The position numbers and the translations under genes are program-made. Below, piece by piece: positions 26,042 through 34,108 of a DNA stretch of 36,063 nucleotides. The notes under the pieces were generated by a model that saw only the letters and a list, made by a program, of their open reading frames with translations, did no database searches and was not told the origin of the DNA. This DNA is from Rubripirellula sp. (GTDB taxonomy: Bacteria > Planctomycetota > Planctomycetia > Pirellulales > Pirellulaceae), in assembly GCA_028823035.1 (NCBI GenBank), contig JAPKCI010000041.1, forward strand, positions 1 to 36,063, in the 5' to 3' direction. Every line of letters begins with the position of its first letter. The stretch's first letter is position 1.

Positions 26042-26724
26042 ACCAATCGAAACCTGCACACGAATTGTTGGTTACCCACCTCGCCAAGTCATTTCCGACT
26101 TCCGACCAGCCACTGCCCGTCCTTCAGGACGTGTCGATGGAGTTGACTGCGGGTGATTCCGTCGCCATCGTCGGCCCCAGTGGCAGTGGCAAAAGCACTC
26201 TATTGCAGATTCTGGGGACACTCGATCGCCCAGACACCGGAACAGTCACCATCGATGGAACTGATCCTTTCAGTCTTGATGAAAACTCGTTAGCGAGTTT
26301 TCGCAATCAGCACATCGGATTCGTATTTCAGGATCACCACCTGCTACCACAATTGTCAGTGCTGGAAAACGTTCTGGTTCCAGCGTTGGCGGTGGGCAAA
26401 ACATCGGCCGATCAACTTTCGTATGCACATGAGTTAGTTGAAGCTGTCGGATTGGCTGACCGACACAGCCATCTGCCGAGTGAATTATCTGGTGGCGAGC
26501 GGGAACGTGTCGCCATTGCAAGGTCGTTGCTCATGCGTCCCTCACTGATTCTGGCAGATGAACCAACAGGCAATCTGGATCGCAGGACAGCAGACACAAT
26601 CACCGAGCTGTTGATACAGTTACAGCAGTCATCCGGTGCCATCCTTATAACCGTCACACACAGCGACTCCCTGGCTGGTGCAATGCAACAAAGAAAAGAA
26701 CTGCATGATGGTCAGCTTGTGTGA
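26038..26724 (+). CDS. ABC transporter ATP-binding protein, LolD-type
   Basis: A 228-residue ABC ATPase of the LolD/MacB/FtsE subgroup. Walker A GPSGSGKS (46-53), Q-loop FVFQDHHLLPQLSVLENV, signature LSGGERERVAIARSL, Walker B LILADEPTGNLD and switch THSD are all intact. In this subgroup the partner is a FtsX-like permease that extracts lipoproteins, exports peptides or remodels the envelope. No permease gene follows: recG converges 40 bases later. The ATG is in the ATGA overlap with the preceding gene; starts at 26023 or 26032 would add five or two residues. The partner must be encoded elsewhere, or the ATPase serves another permease. Confidence 0.92.
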   Translation: MNQSKPAHELLVTHLAKSFPTSDQPLPVLQDVSMELTAGDSVAIVGPSGSGKSTLLQILGTLDRPDTGTVTIDGTDPFSLDENSLASFRNQHIGFVFQDHHLLPQLSVLENVLVPALAVGKTSADQLSYAHELVEAVGLADRHSHLPSELSGGERERVAIARSLLMRPSLILADEPTGNLDRRTADTITELLIQLQQSSGAILITVTHSDSLAGAMQQRKELHDGQLV

Positions 26725-26764
26725 TTTTGCTGTCAAAACATTGATTCGAAACTGCAAAAACCGG

Positions 26765-28921
26765 TCAGGCAACATCACCCAAATTCATTCGTTTTCCGTA
26801 CCGCCTCATGACCTGACTACGAAGCTCACTCAGCCCATCGGCGCTGAGTTCGGGATCTTCGTCAATCATCGACTGTGCAAGGGCACGAGCAGCAACTAGG
26901 ACATCCTGATCGCGAATCAAATCCGCGATTCTCATCGGTGGCATACCACTTTGCTGCCGTCCAAGCATGTCGCCGGGACCCCTCAAGCGGAAATCAGCTT
27001 CGGACAACTCGAATCCATCATCGGTCTGCTCGAACACTTGCAAACGCTCATTCTCCTCCGGCGAGTCATCTCCATCGGTAAAAACACCGACATGACCCTC
27101 GTGACTTCCCCGAGCAACACGGCCGCGGAGCTGGTGCAACTGGGCGAGTCCGAAACGCTGTGCCCCCAAAATGGTCATCACCGTGGCGTTTGGAATATTG
27201 ATTCCAACCTCGATCACAGTGGTGCTGACCAAAACTTGAATGCGACCAGCTGAAAACGCTTCCATGATGGACTGTTTTTCGTCAGGATGCATGCGTCCAT
27301 GCAACAATTCCACCCGGTAGTCTGCCAAAGCACCATTGCAAAGGTCTTCAAACACCGCCTCGACCGAAGCAACATCTTCGCCCGCTTCATCGTCCGTGGA
27401 AGTCATTGAGACGCGAGGTGCCACGACGAACACCTGTCGCCCCTCATCGATTCGGTCACGCACGAAACCCCACCAGCGATCCCTCCATCCGTCATGGGCC
27501 AGATAGGTATTGACCTTCCGGCGTCCCGGCGGTTTTTCTCGCAGAGTGCTCAATTCCACATCGCCAAACAATGTCATCGCGATCGATCGCGGGATAGGTG
27601 TCGCCGACATCACCAGACAGTGTGGATCAACCCCGCCGCTTCGCAGTGCGACGCGTTGAGCGACCCCAAATTTGTGTTGCTCATCAATGACACACAAACC
27701 GAGTGACTTGAAATCGATGCCGCCGTAAATCAATGCCTGAGTTCCAACCAGCAGGTCAGTCGTCCCGGCGGCTACCGATTCAATTTCATTCCTTCGTTCA
27801 CCAGCACTGAGTGATCCGCACAACAAACCAACTCGGACCCGACTGTCAGTCAACGTCTGCGTGAGAGTCTGATAGTGCTGCCGTGCGAGCACCTCCGTTG
27901 GGGCCATCAATGCTGCCTGATGACCATTGGCAACTGCCAGCATCATTGCGTAAATCGCCACCGCGGTCTTGCCACTACCAACATCCCCCTGCAGCAGGCG
28001 ATTCATGGGAAACTGTCGCGACATGTCACGACTGATTTCACCAATGACGGACTTCTGGTCTCCTGTCAATTCAAACGGAAAACGATTGACAATCCTTGCG
28101 TCAATCATCGCACTTGAGGCAAGCGGCGGTGAATGCAGGTCGGTGGTCAGTTGCCGACGCCTCATTGCCAGCGCCAACTGCATCACAAAAAGCTCTTGGA
28201 ACACCAAACGCGTTCGAGCAGCAAGCAAGGCGAGTGGATTATCGGGTTGATGCAGAGATCGAAGTGCGACGTCAATCGTCACAAGATCGCCTCTCAGATC
28301 GACACCCTGTTTCCGTAGTTGATCGGCTCCTTCCTGCCGCAGGCTTGGTGGCATGACTTCCACCAAATCGCCAGCCAGACGCTCGATCGTCTCATTGACC
28401 AGGCGTCTGACTTCTGATTGCTTGACGCCATCGGTCAGGGGGTACACAGGTAGTATTCGCGGCTCAGGTACATCCTCCGCGTCATCCAACAGTGTGACCT
28501 TGGGATGCACGAACTCCATCCGCATCCCGTTCAGCTTGGGTGTACCCGACATGAGTACGCGTTGATCGACGACAAGTTGGTCAGATCGAAATGGTTGATT
28601 GAAAAACAACATTCTCACGATACCTGATTCATTCTGAACCAGAGCTGCAAACATTGACTTCCCGGGTTTCCTCGAAACGAACTCAGCGTCAACTACCGTT
28701 CCGACCAGTGATGCCGGCTTACCCTCTTCGAGAGAATCCACCATCCCGCTAGGTGCCGGATACTCGTAATCGCGTGGGAAAAGAAAAATGACATCTTGAG
28801 CGTTGCGCAGTCCCAGACGAGTGAACCGCTGCGCACGCACCGCCCCCATTCCCGGCAGATACTGCAGGGGAGTAACAAGCGTCAGCTTGTCTCCATCACT
28901 CTCGTCGGTTCCACCTTGCAT
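26765..28921 (-). CDS. recG: ATP-dependent DNA helicase RecG
   Basis: A 718-residue helicase that remodels stalled forks and Holliday junctions. The N-terminal wedge (about 15-150) starts LQYLPGMGAVRAQRFTRLG and contains the OB-like SLVGTVVDAEFVSR. The helicase core has LTGDQKSVIGEI, Walker A LLQGDVGSGKTAV, MAPTEVLARQHY, the DEQH box CVIDEQHKFG, VMSATPIPRS, TTVIEVGINIPNATVM and LHQLRGRVARG, where most RecG proteins have RVGRG. The C-terminal DFRLRGPGDMLGRQQSGMP is characteristic. The length is near the family average. The start MQGGTDESDGDK gives a slightly acidic leader before the conserved region. It lies in tail-to-tail orientation with the ABC gene. Confidence 0.95.
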   Translation of the reverse strand: MQGGTDESDGDKLTLVTPLQYLPGMGAVRAQRFTRLGLRNAQDVIFLFPRDYEYPAPSGMVDSLEEGKPASLVGTVVDAEFVSRKPGKSMFAALVQNESGIVRMLFFNQPFRSDQLVVDQRVLMSGTPKLNGMRMEFVHPKVTLLDDAEDVPEPRILPVYPLTDGVKQSEVRRLVNETIERLAGDLVEVMPPSLRQEGADQLRKQGVDLRGDLVTIDVALRSLHQPDNPLALLAARTRLVFQELFVMQLALAMRRRQLTTDLHSPPLASSAMIDARIVNRFPFELTGDQKSVIGEISRDMSRQFPMNRLLQGDVGSGKTAVAIYAMMLAVANGHQAALMAPTEVLARQHYQTLTQTLTDSRVRVGLLCGSLSAGERRNEIESVAAGTTDLLVGTQALIYGGIDFKSLGLCVIDEQHKFGVAQRVALRSGGVDPHCLVMSATPIPRSIAMTLFGDVELSTLREKPPGRRKVNTYLAHDGWRDRWWGFVRDRIDEGRQVFVVAPRVSMTSTDDEAGEDVASVEAVFEDLCNGALADYRVELLHGRMHPDEKQSIMEAFSAGRIQVLVSTTVIEVGINIPNATVMTILGAQRFGLAQLHQLRGRVARGSHEGHVGVFTDGDDSPEENERLQVFEQTDDGFELSEADFRLRGPGDMLGRQQSGMPPMRIADLIRDQDVLVAARALAQSMIDEDPELSADGLSELRSQVMRRYGKRMNLGDVA

Positions 28922-29091
28922 TCGTTCGACTCAGTCACTTCCCCGGTAAATTTGGTCCTGACCAGTTTCAATCGTAACGCAATCGTCGACGCAATTCATC
29001 CAGCAAGATTTACGGCGTTCAGTCTGACTGTCAAGCCAGCAAGAAAGAACCCGAGATAATCAGGCAAACAAAACCCTGAGGGATATGCCAC

Positions 29092-29232
29092 TCAACCCAT
29101 TTCGATCTCGTAGCCTTTTCGATAGGGACGAGAGAGAAATGCGTTCGCTTCCTGATCACCAACGATCTGCTCAGTTTTTTGGTCCCACTTCAACTTTCGG
29201 CGATTAACTGTGTTGTGGACCACTTTCGAACT
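29092..29232 (-). pseudogene. C-terminal remnant of a Gfo/Idh/MocA-type oxidoreductase
   Basis: On the minus strand this stretch encodes about 46 residues ending at an in-frame stop, with NRRKLKWDQKTEQIVGDQ followed by EANAFLSRPYRKGYEIEM. This closely resembles the C-terminal tail of planctomycete Gfo/Idh/MocA NAD(P)-dependent oxidoreductases, where a Lys-Trp-Asp segment is followed by GDxEAN and LSRPxR. No matching N-terminal or dinucleotide-binding sequence was found upstream in any minus-strand frame before 29500, so the rest of the gene is lost. An ORF starting at 29274 covers it but probably is not expressed. Confidence 0.6.
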
Positions 29233-29561
29233 CCTGCCTGATGATTTCAATGGCAAAGATGCTGGAAGCCCCACTGCGAGGACTTAGTAATCAAGATATT
29301 TCCTTCTAACCACGGCCGATTGAGGGCGTGGTGCTGACGGTCATCGCTCCCGCACGAATGAACTGAACGCTGACAAAAAGCTTCCAGCAATCCTGCGTGC
29401 GTCGTCAGACAGTACCATCGGTCTCTGCTCACATTCTAACAGAAATAGCATGCTTTTGGCAGATTCGAAGATCGATCGCACACGCCTCTGGGACTGAATC
29501 GTGGAGGATGTTGAAACACTTGATGAGGAGGATTCTCATCCCGCCACTTTTCACCTTCAAA

Positions 29562-29626
29562 ACAACACAGCGGTCAAAACAACACAGCGGTCAAACAACA
29601 CAGCGGTCAAACAACACAGCGGTCAA
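29562..29626 (+). repeat. Tandem repeat, four copies of a 16-base unit
   Basis: Four copies of acaacacagcggtcaa occupy 29562-29577, 29579-29594, 29595-29610 and 29611-29626. The first two are separated by one extra A; the others abut directly. The copies are otherwise identical, so the array is recent or still active. No coding frame depends on it. Confidence 0.9.
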
Positions 29627-29889
29627 AGTCGAACACAAAGATCAGTTCGTCGGCTAAATCGTGTGGTTGGGATTTCGTTGCACGTCAGTCGGGATGCGTT
29701 CCGACAACCATCTGTGGGGAAAAACAAATGGAGAAAACTTCTGACAACCTCCAAAGTGGCTTGAAACCCCGGTCAAGCGACGTTTTTTCAACCGATCGCG
29801 TAGGGCGAACCAAAAGGTATACTTCATGTTCTCGCTCGACCGCGTTCGCCGCGCCGGAAAATCCCGAATCTCGTACACCGAAACTGATC

Positions 29890-30279
29890 ATGTCCGATAC
29901 AAATGCCAATCTGCACGATGCTATTACCGAGGGTAATGTGCCAGAATTGCACACTAAGATCCTGGCGAGCGAGTTTGTCTTGCTCAGCACTTCCCAGTCG
30001 GAAGATAGTGAGGACGAGAACATCGGAGCCCTGACTGCGGAGATCGAGGACTTCGAGGTGCTCGTTGCCTTTACTAGTGAAGAGAACGCCAAAAACTTTG
30101 TTCAGGAAATGGGCGAACTTTTTGCCGAGGATGAGTCGGTCGACGGCATTCTGGTGGAAGGTGCAGCCATGCTGGAATACCTTCCAGAAGGCTATGGTTT
30201 ATTGCTCGATCCCGAACTGGAAAACGCCAGCATCATGGATCCACGCATGACAGCTGACATCATGGCCCTGCAGAAATGA
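29890..30279 (+). CDS. SseB N-terminal-domain protein
   Basis: A 129-residue acidic, probably cytoplasmic protein. The sequence LHDAITEGNVPELHTKILASEFVLLST, then LVAFTSEENAKNFVQEM and a closing GYGLLLDPELENASIMDP follows the SseB N-terminal domain pattern, in which a strand ending FTS and a late NPG-like turn are typical. The role of stand-alone SseB-like domains is not established. The ATG at 29890 is chosen because family similarity starts there; an upstream ATG at 29728 adds 54 residues of basic, low-quality sequence. Upstream lies the gene-poor region; downstream about 260 bases separate it from the hydrolase gene. Confidence 0.8.
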   Translation: MSDTNANLHDAITEGNVPELHTKILASEFVLLSTSQSEDSEDENIGALTAEIEDFEVLVAFTSEENAKNFVQEMGELFAEDESVDGILVEGAAMLEYLPEGYGLLLDPELENASIMDPRMTADIMALQK

Positions 30280-30537
30280 GAGACTTCGGTCAAGGTTGCA
30301 CCTCCACCGAGCATTTTCAACCTCGCATCAATAGGTTCGTTGAGCACTTGCCTTTTTAGTGCAAGATCCGGAGCGGCACTGCTGGAGTTTAAGCACGTCG
30401 ATTCGCTCGCCGCGTTGGGGAACCTCAAAATGTACTTTGCACCAAACCGGAAAAATCCAAAATCAGCTTGGACTTTCCCGTTTGGTGGACCGCGTTAAAC
30501 GAGCTTCAATGATGCTTTCTTTTCGGAAGTTAAAAAA

Positions 30538-32550
30538 GTGAGAAAATCAAGAACGCCACTGGCACTCATCGCCTGCTTGTCCATTTTCTTGGCTTCAGTC
30601 TCGCTGGCCCAGGACTACAAGCGACTGCCTCCCGATGGACAAACCATTGACCCGACAATTCGCGAGACCCTCGAAACTCGGGTAGAAAAACTCCAATACA
30701 AAATCAATGCACTGGCTGAAGCCAGCAAGGATGCTGAAAGCTGGCAACCAGATGTTGAAGTATTGGTTCGTGCGGTTCGTTTGGCCCTGGTCCAGAAGTT
30801 GTTTTTCAAACAGTCAGAAACCGCAATCGCGGCGTCACTTCTGGACGAAACCGAGCGGCGATTGCAAGCTGTAAAACATGGGGATCGCAACCTGATTCTG
30901 CTTGGATTGCAAAAGGACCAAAAAGACAAAACACAACTGTTGGTTGGCGGTTTCCGTTCCCAAATCGATGATTCAATTCAGCCCTATGGCTTGGTCATCC
31001 CAATTGGCTTTCAAGGTAGCAATACTCCGTACCGTGTCGATGTTTGGCTGCATGGTCGAGGTGATACGAAAACAGAAATACCGTTCATCCATGAGCGGAT
31101 GACCAAGGTCGGTCGCTACTCACCCGAAAGCACCATCGTTCTGCATCCATTTGGACGACACTGCAACGCATTCAAGTTTGCAGGTGAAACAGACGTCTAC
31201 GAGGCACTGGCCCACCTCGGAGAACTCGTTTCCATCGACAAAAGACAAGTCTCCATTCGCGGATTTTCGATGGGTGGAGCAGGATGTTGGCATTTCGCGG
31301 TCCATGATCCGGGCCGTTGGTTTGCGGCAAACCCGGGTGCTGGTTTTGTCGACACCATTGTCTATCAAGGCTGGACGCAGCAGACACCTTACCCAATCAA
31401 TACGATTCGTCAGAAACTGATGAACTGGTACGACGTTCTGCCTTGGGTCAGCAATCTGGCCAACACACGCACCATCCCATACAGCGGTGAAAAAGACAAA
31501 CAGAAACAGGCGGCTGATCGCGTGGTAGCCAAAACTGCAAAGCTTGGGATCGAGGTTCCCTATGTGGTCGGTAAGAACATGGGACACAAGGTAGATGCTG
31601 AGTCAGCCTTGACCATCGAAGCCAAGATGGACACATGGGCGAAAGATCCCGAGCTATCACCCCGCAAGACGATTGACTTCACAACCTATACCCTTCATTA
31701 CAACACAATCGACTGGATCAAAATCAGCGGATTGGAGTCACATTGGAGCCCAAGTCGAATTCAGGCAGAGATTGGCAACGACGGTTCCATCCATGTAAAG
31801 ACCAACGGCATCACTCGATTTGAAGTCGACTTCCGTGACTCGGGCTGGCCCGAAACCGATCAACGAGTGGAGGTACTGCTTGATGGGCAAACCTTCCAGA
31901 TCGATGACTGGGATGAGGCGCCAGGCGTGCAGTGTGAATTTGAGAAACAGAAATCATGGCGTGTCGTTGAGCAAATCGATTCGACCTTGCGAAAGCGACC
32001 CGGACTGCAGGGACCGATTGACGATGCGTTTTGCAGCAGGTTCCTGTTTGTAGCCCCCAGTCGACCAGCTCAACATGGCACCGCTCAGAGATGGATTGAC
32101 CGTGAATTCGAGTACGCCAAACAACGCTGGAGCCGGTTGATGCGGGGCAAAGTAAATGTCGTACTGGATACACAAATCACCGAGGAGCAAATCAGAGACT
32201 GCCATCTAATTTGCTTTGGAGACTACAGCAGCAATCAATATCTGCAGAGTATTTCTGATCGTTTGCCCATTCAATGGACGCGAAATACACTCCAAGTCGG
32301 ATCAAGAACTTTTCAGCCCGACAAGCATGTGGCGGCGTTCTGTTTCCCAAATCCACGCAACCCCAACCGCTATGTTGTTGTCAACAGCGGAATGACCTTT
32401 CGAGAATTCTCGAACATTAGCAACTCACGCCAAATCCCAATGCTCGCCGACTGGACAGTGCTAAGTGTTGAGCCAAGCGATGACGGAATTTTCCCCGGCG
32501 AGATTGCTGCCGAAGGATTCTTTGACGAGAGTTGGTCTCTCGCTAAATGA
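30538..32550 (+). CDS. Secreted alpha/beta hydrolase, esterase-peptidase type
   Basis: A 670-residue exported protein. A signal peptide (MRKSRTPLALIACLSIFLAS, cleavage probably after SLAQ) precedes a helical region (30-130). The hydrolase domain begins with YGLVIPIGFQ and VDVWLHGRGD (oxyanion-hole region). The nucleophile motif is RGFSMGGAG (Ser244), and a possible catalytic His350 lies in KNMGHKVDAES; Glu318 or Asp320 in YSGEKDKQK is a candidate acid. About 300 residues follow, rich in beta structure, with no recognised domain except that SGLESHWSPSRI resembles a jelly-roll-like start. The GTG start at 30538 fits directly before the signal peptide. It may act on peptides or esters of carbohydrate polymers; the substrate is unknown. 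Confidence 0.85.
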   Translation: MRKSRTPLALIACLSIFLASVSLAQDYKRLPPDGQTIDPTIRETLETRVEKLQYKINALAEASKDAESWQPDVEVLVRAVRLALVQKLFFKQSETAIAASLLDETERRLQAVKHGDRNLILLGLQKDQKDKTQLLVGGFRSQIDDSIQPYGLVIPIGFQGSNTPYRVDVWLHGRGDTKTEIPFIHERMTKVGRYSPESTIVLHPFGRHCNAFKFAGETDVYEALAHLGELVSIDKRQVSIRGFSMGGAGCWHFAVHDPGRWFAANPGAGFVDTIVYQGWTQQTPYPINTIRQKLMNWYDVLPWVSNLANTRTIPYSGEKDKQKQAADRVVAKTAKLGIEVPYVVGKNMGHKVDAESALTIEAKMDTWAKDPELSPRKTIDFTTYTLHYNTIDWIKISGLESHWSPSRIQAEIGNDGSIHVKTNGITRFEVDFRDSGWPETDQRVEVLLDGQTFQIDDWDEAPGVQCEFEKQKSWRVVEQIDSTLRKRPGLQGPIDDAFCSRFLFVAPSRPAQHGTAQRWIDREFEYAKQRWSRLMRGKVNVVLDTQITEEQIRDCHLICFGDYSSNQYLQSISDRLPIQWTRNTLQVGSRTFQPDKHVAAFCFPNPRNPNRYVVVNSGMTFREFSNISNSRQIPMLADWTVLSVEPSDDGIFPGEIAAEGFFDESWSLAK

Positions 32551-32631
32551 ACGTCCCCACCACGTACTCACAGTGATGGGGCTCGGTGTTTTGAAAGGTA
32601 CTGCAACCAGTAGGTGCCGGATCGCTGGCCG

Positions 32632-33777
32632 CTATCGACGGGCGATACGTTTCGCGATTGCAGCGCGGGACAACGGCATGATCTCGACAGCGCCACCGGG
32701 GTTGAACAATAGATCGTCCCGACTCGGCTTGGTATCGGTATTGTCGTATTGCACAAGATAGGCACCGATCTGAACGCCACTCTCTTCGTAAACAGGTGGC
32801 CAGAATTCTTCGCCACGAATCGCAAGTGTCTTTGCCAACAAACGTGTGGCACGACCTGAAAAGCCACTCAAAACCATGTCGAGCCGACCGAGTGCTTCTC
32901 GGAACAGATAGAAAACGAGTGCTGTGTCCTTGTTCTCACCACCGGCATAGGACCAAGTCCCGTCATCATTCTCGTAATAGAACCCTGGATCAGGAGCATC
33001 CTGGTTCTTGCTGAGCCGAAGGCCTGCCGAAGCTCCTCCGGGCTGTGGATCGCTATCGCGATAGCGCAGGAAAAAGGGACACGAACGGGCTGATACATCG
33101 TCCACGTCGTCTTCGGTTACGAATGGAGTACATCCGAAGGTGTCAGCAAACAGCAGCTCAACCACTGGGTTGCTCTTCACACTGCCGATACAAACCATCC
33201 CACGATCGCCCTGGGCATCTACAAAGCCATCAAAAACTTCAGTGGCTCGACCACGGGCATCTTCCAAAGAAACTTCACCCGGACTCCACACCAGTGATTG
33301 TTGAATCCGGTCGGGCATCGGTACCGATAATTTTTTGCCATCGTCGCCATCCGACGTCCCTTGGTGCTTGGCAGCTCCTCCCAGCGTCGAAACGCCATTG
33401 AGCAGCTCACCAAATAAAACAGCATCGCTTGCCACAACAGTTGCGCTGTCAGGTGATTGAGTCGCCGGGTTCTCGCGAACGCCAAGGACGATTTCGATTT
33501 CACCGCGGCGTGCAAGCAATTCCCAGAAATTCTCTGCGTTGACTGCAAACAACGATCCAGGCAATTGATCAGCATTCGCGTAGCCATGATCAATCAGGTA
33601 ATCACAAATCCGCGACAAAGCGTCCAGAGGAATGTACTTAGCCTCGTTCTTCAACAAAGAAGCGACTTGATGGCGATCCAAGCCCGTGTGTTCAACGATG
33701 GACTTGATCGTGCCCGGACGCTTGCGACGATCAGGGGTATGGCCGAGCAATTCCGCCAGACGAAATGCATATCTCAT
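32632..33777 (-). CDS. N-terminal HTH protein with unrecognised C-terminal domain
   Basis: A 381-residue protein. Residues 22-64 (GTIKSIVEHTGLDRHQVASLL to LSRICDYLIDHG) form a Cro/C1-type helix-turn-helix, suggesting DNA binding. The remaining 300 residues are one or two soluble domains with GEIEIVLGVRENP, GMVCIGSVKSNPVVELLFADTFG and FLRYRDSDP, then GYYENDDGTWSYAGGENKDTALVFYLFREALGRLDMVLSGFSGRAT and a final QIGAYLVQYDNTD. The GMVCIGSVKSNPVVE string is the most distinctive. I do not recognise the family. There is no membrane segment. It converges with the hydrolase gene and diverges from the DUF4175-like gene, which begins about 330 bases away. Confidence 0.8.
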   Translation of the reverse strand: MRYAFRLAELLGHTPDRRKRPGTIKSIVEHTGLDRHQVASLLKNEAKYIPLDALSRICDYLIDHGYANADQLPGSLFAVNAENFWELLARRGEIEIVLGVRENPATQSPDSATVVASDAVLFGELLNGVSTLGGAAKHQGTSDGDDGKKLSVPMPDRIQQSLVWSPGEVSLEDARGRATEVFDGFVDAQGDRGMVCIGSVKSNPVVELLFADTFGCTPFVTEDDVDDVSARSCPFFLRYRDSDPQPGGASAGLRLSKNQDAPDPGFYYENDDGTWSYAGGENKDTALVFYLFREALGRLDMVLSGFSGRATRLLAKTLAIRGEEFWPPVYEESGVQIGAYLVQYDNTDTKPSRDDLLFNPGGAVEIMPLSRAAIAKRIARR

Positions 33778-34108
33778 GGATAATATCGATTGCGAGGATG
33801 AGGCTGATAGGTTTGCCGAAGTCTAACACGGCAAACGATCGACTGCGGGGCGAATAACCACACTGTCGATCATAATCACCGAGAATCAACCATTCAAAGG
33901 TTGTTTTGTTCTCATTAAGAAGCCGAGCGTTAATCACCTCACCTTGCAATTACCCGCCACAGCAATGATGCCTCAAATACCCTACTAGGTAAACAAAGGT
34001 GCAAAAAGAGGTTTGTTTTGATATTAAGTGCATGAGCGAAAAGCCATTAGCTCGACTGAGCTTATAATACTATTGAGTGTCGTCTTTTCCGTAGTTCATG
34101 CAAGCACC
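33778..34108. other. Divergent intergenic region
   Basis: About 330 bases between the HTH gene (minus) and the DUF4175-like gene (plus). AT-rich stretches are present, including TATAAT at 34063-34068, about 40 bases before the plus-strand start. No palindromic operator for the HTH protein could be identified with confidence; a short inverted repeat AACC...GGTT occurs near 33889-33902. Confidence 0.45.
34063..34068 (+). promoter_or_regulatory. Possible -10 element
   Basis: A perfect TATAAT hexamer 40 bases upstream of the DUF4175-like start codon. No good -35 hexamer lies at 16-18 bases upstream (AAAGCC is found there), so this is only a candidate housekeeping promoter. Confidence 0.3.

Larger units (their letters stand above)
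28922..29889. other. Gene-poor region with gene remnant and tandem repeat
   Basis: Roughly 970 bases between recG and the SseB-domain gene without an intact gene. It holds the oxidoreductase remnant at 29092-29232 and the 16-base repeat at 29562-29626, both listed separately. Other frames are short and have unusual composition. No insertion sequence ends or target duplications were recognised. Confidence 0.6.

Noticed and set aside
29397-29764. Short ORFs crossing the 16-base tandem repeat
   Set aside because: Repeat units of 16 and 17 bases break any frame; peptides are repetitive and unlike proteins.
33889-33902. Inverted repeat AACC...GGTT followed by TTTTG
   Set aside because: Four to five base pairs only; too weak for an operator or terminator call.
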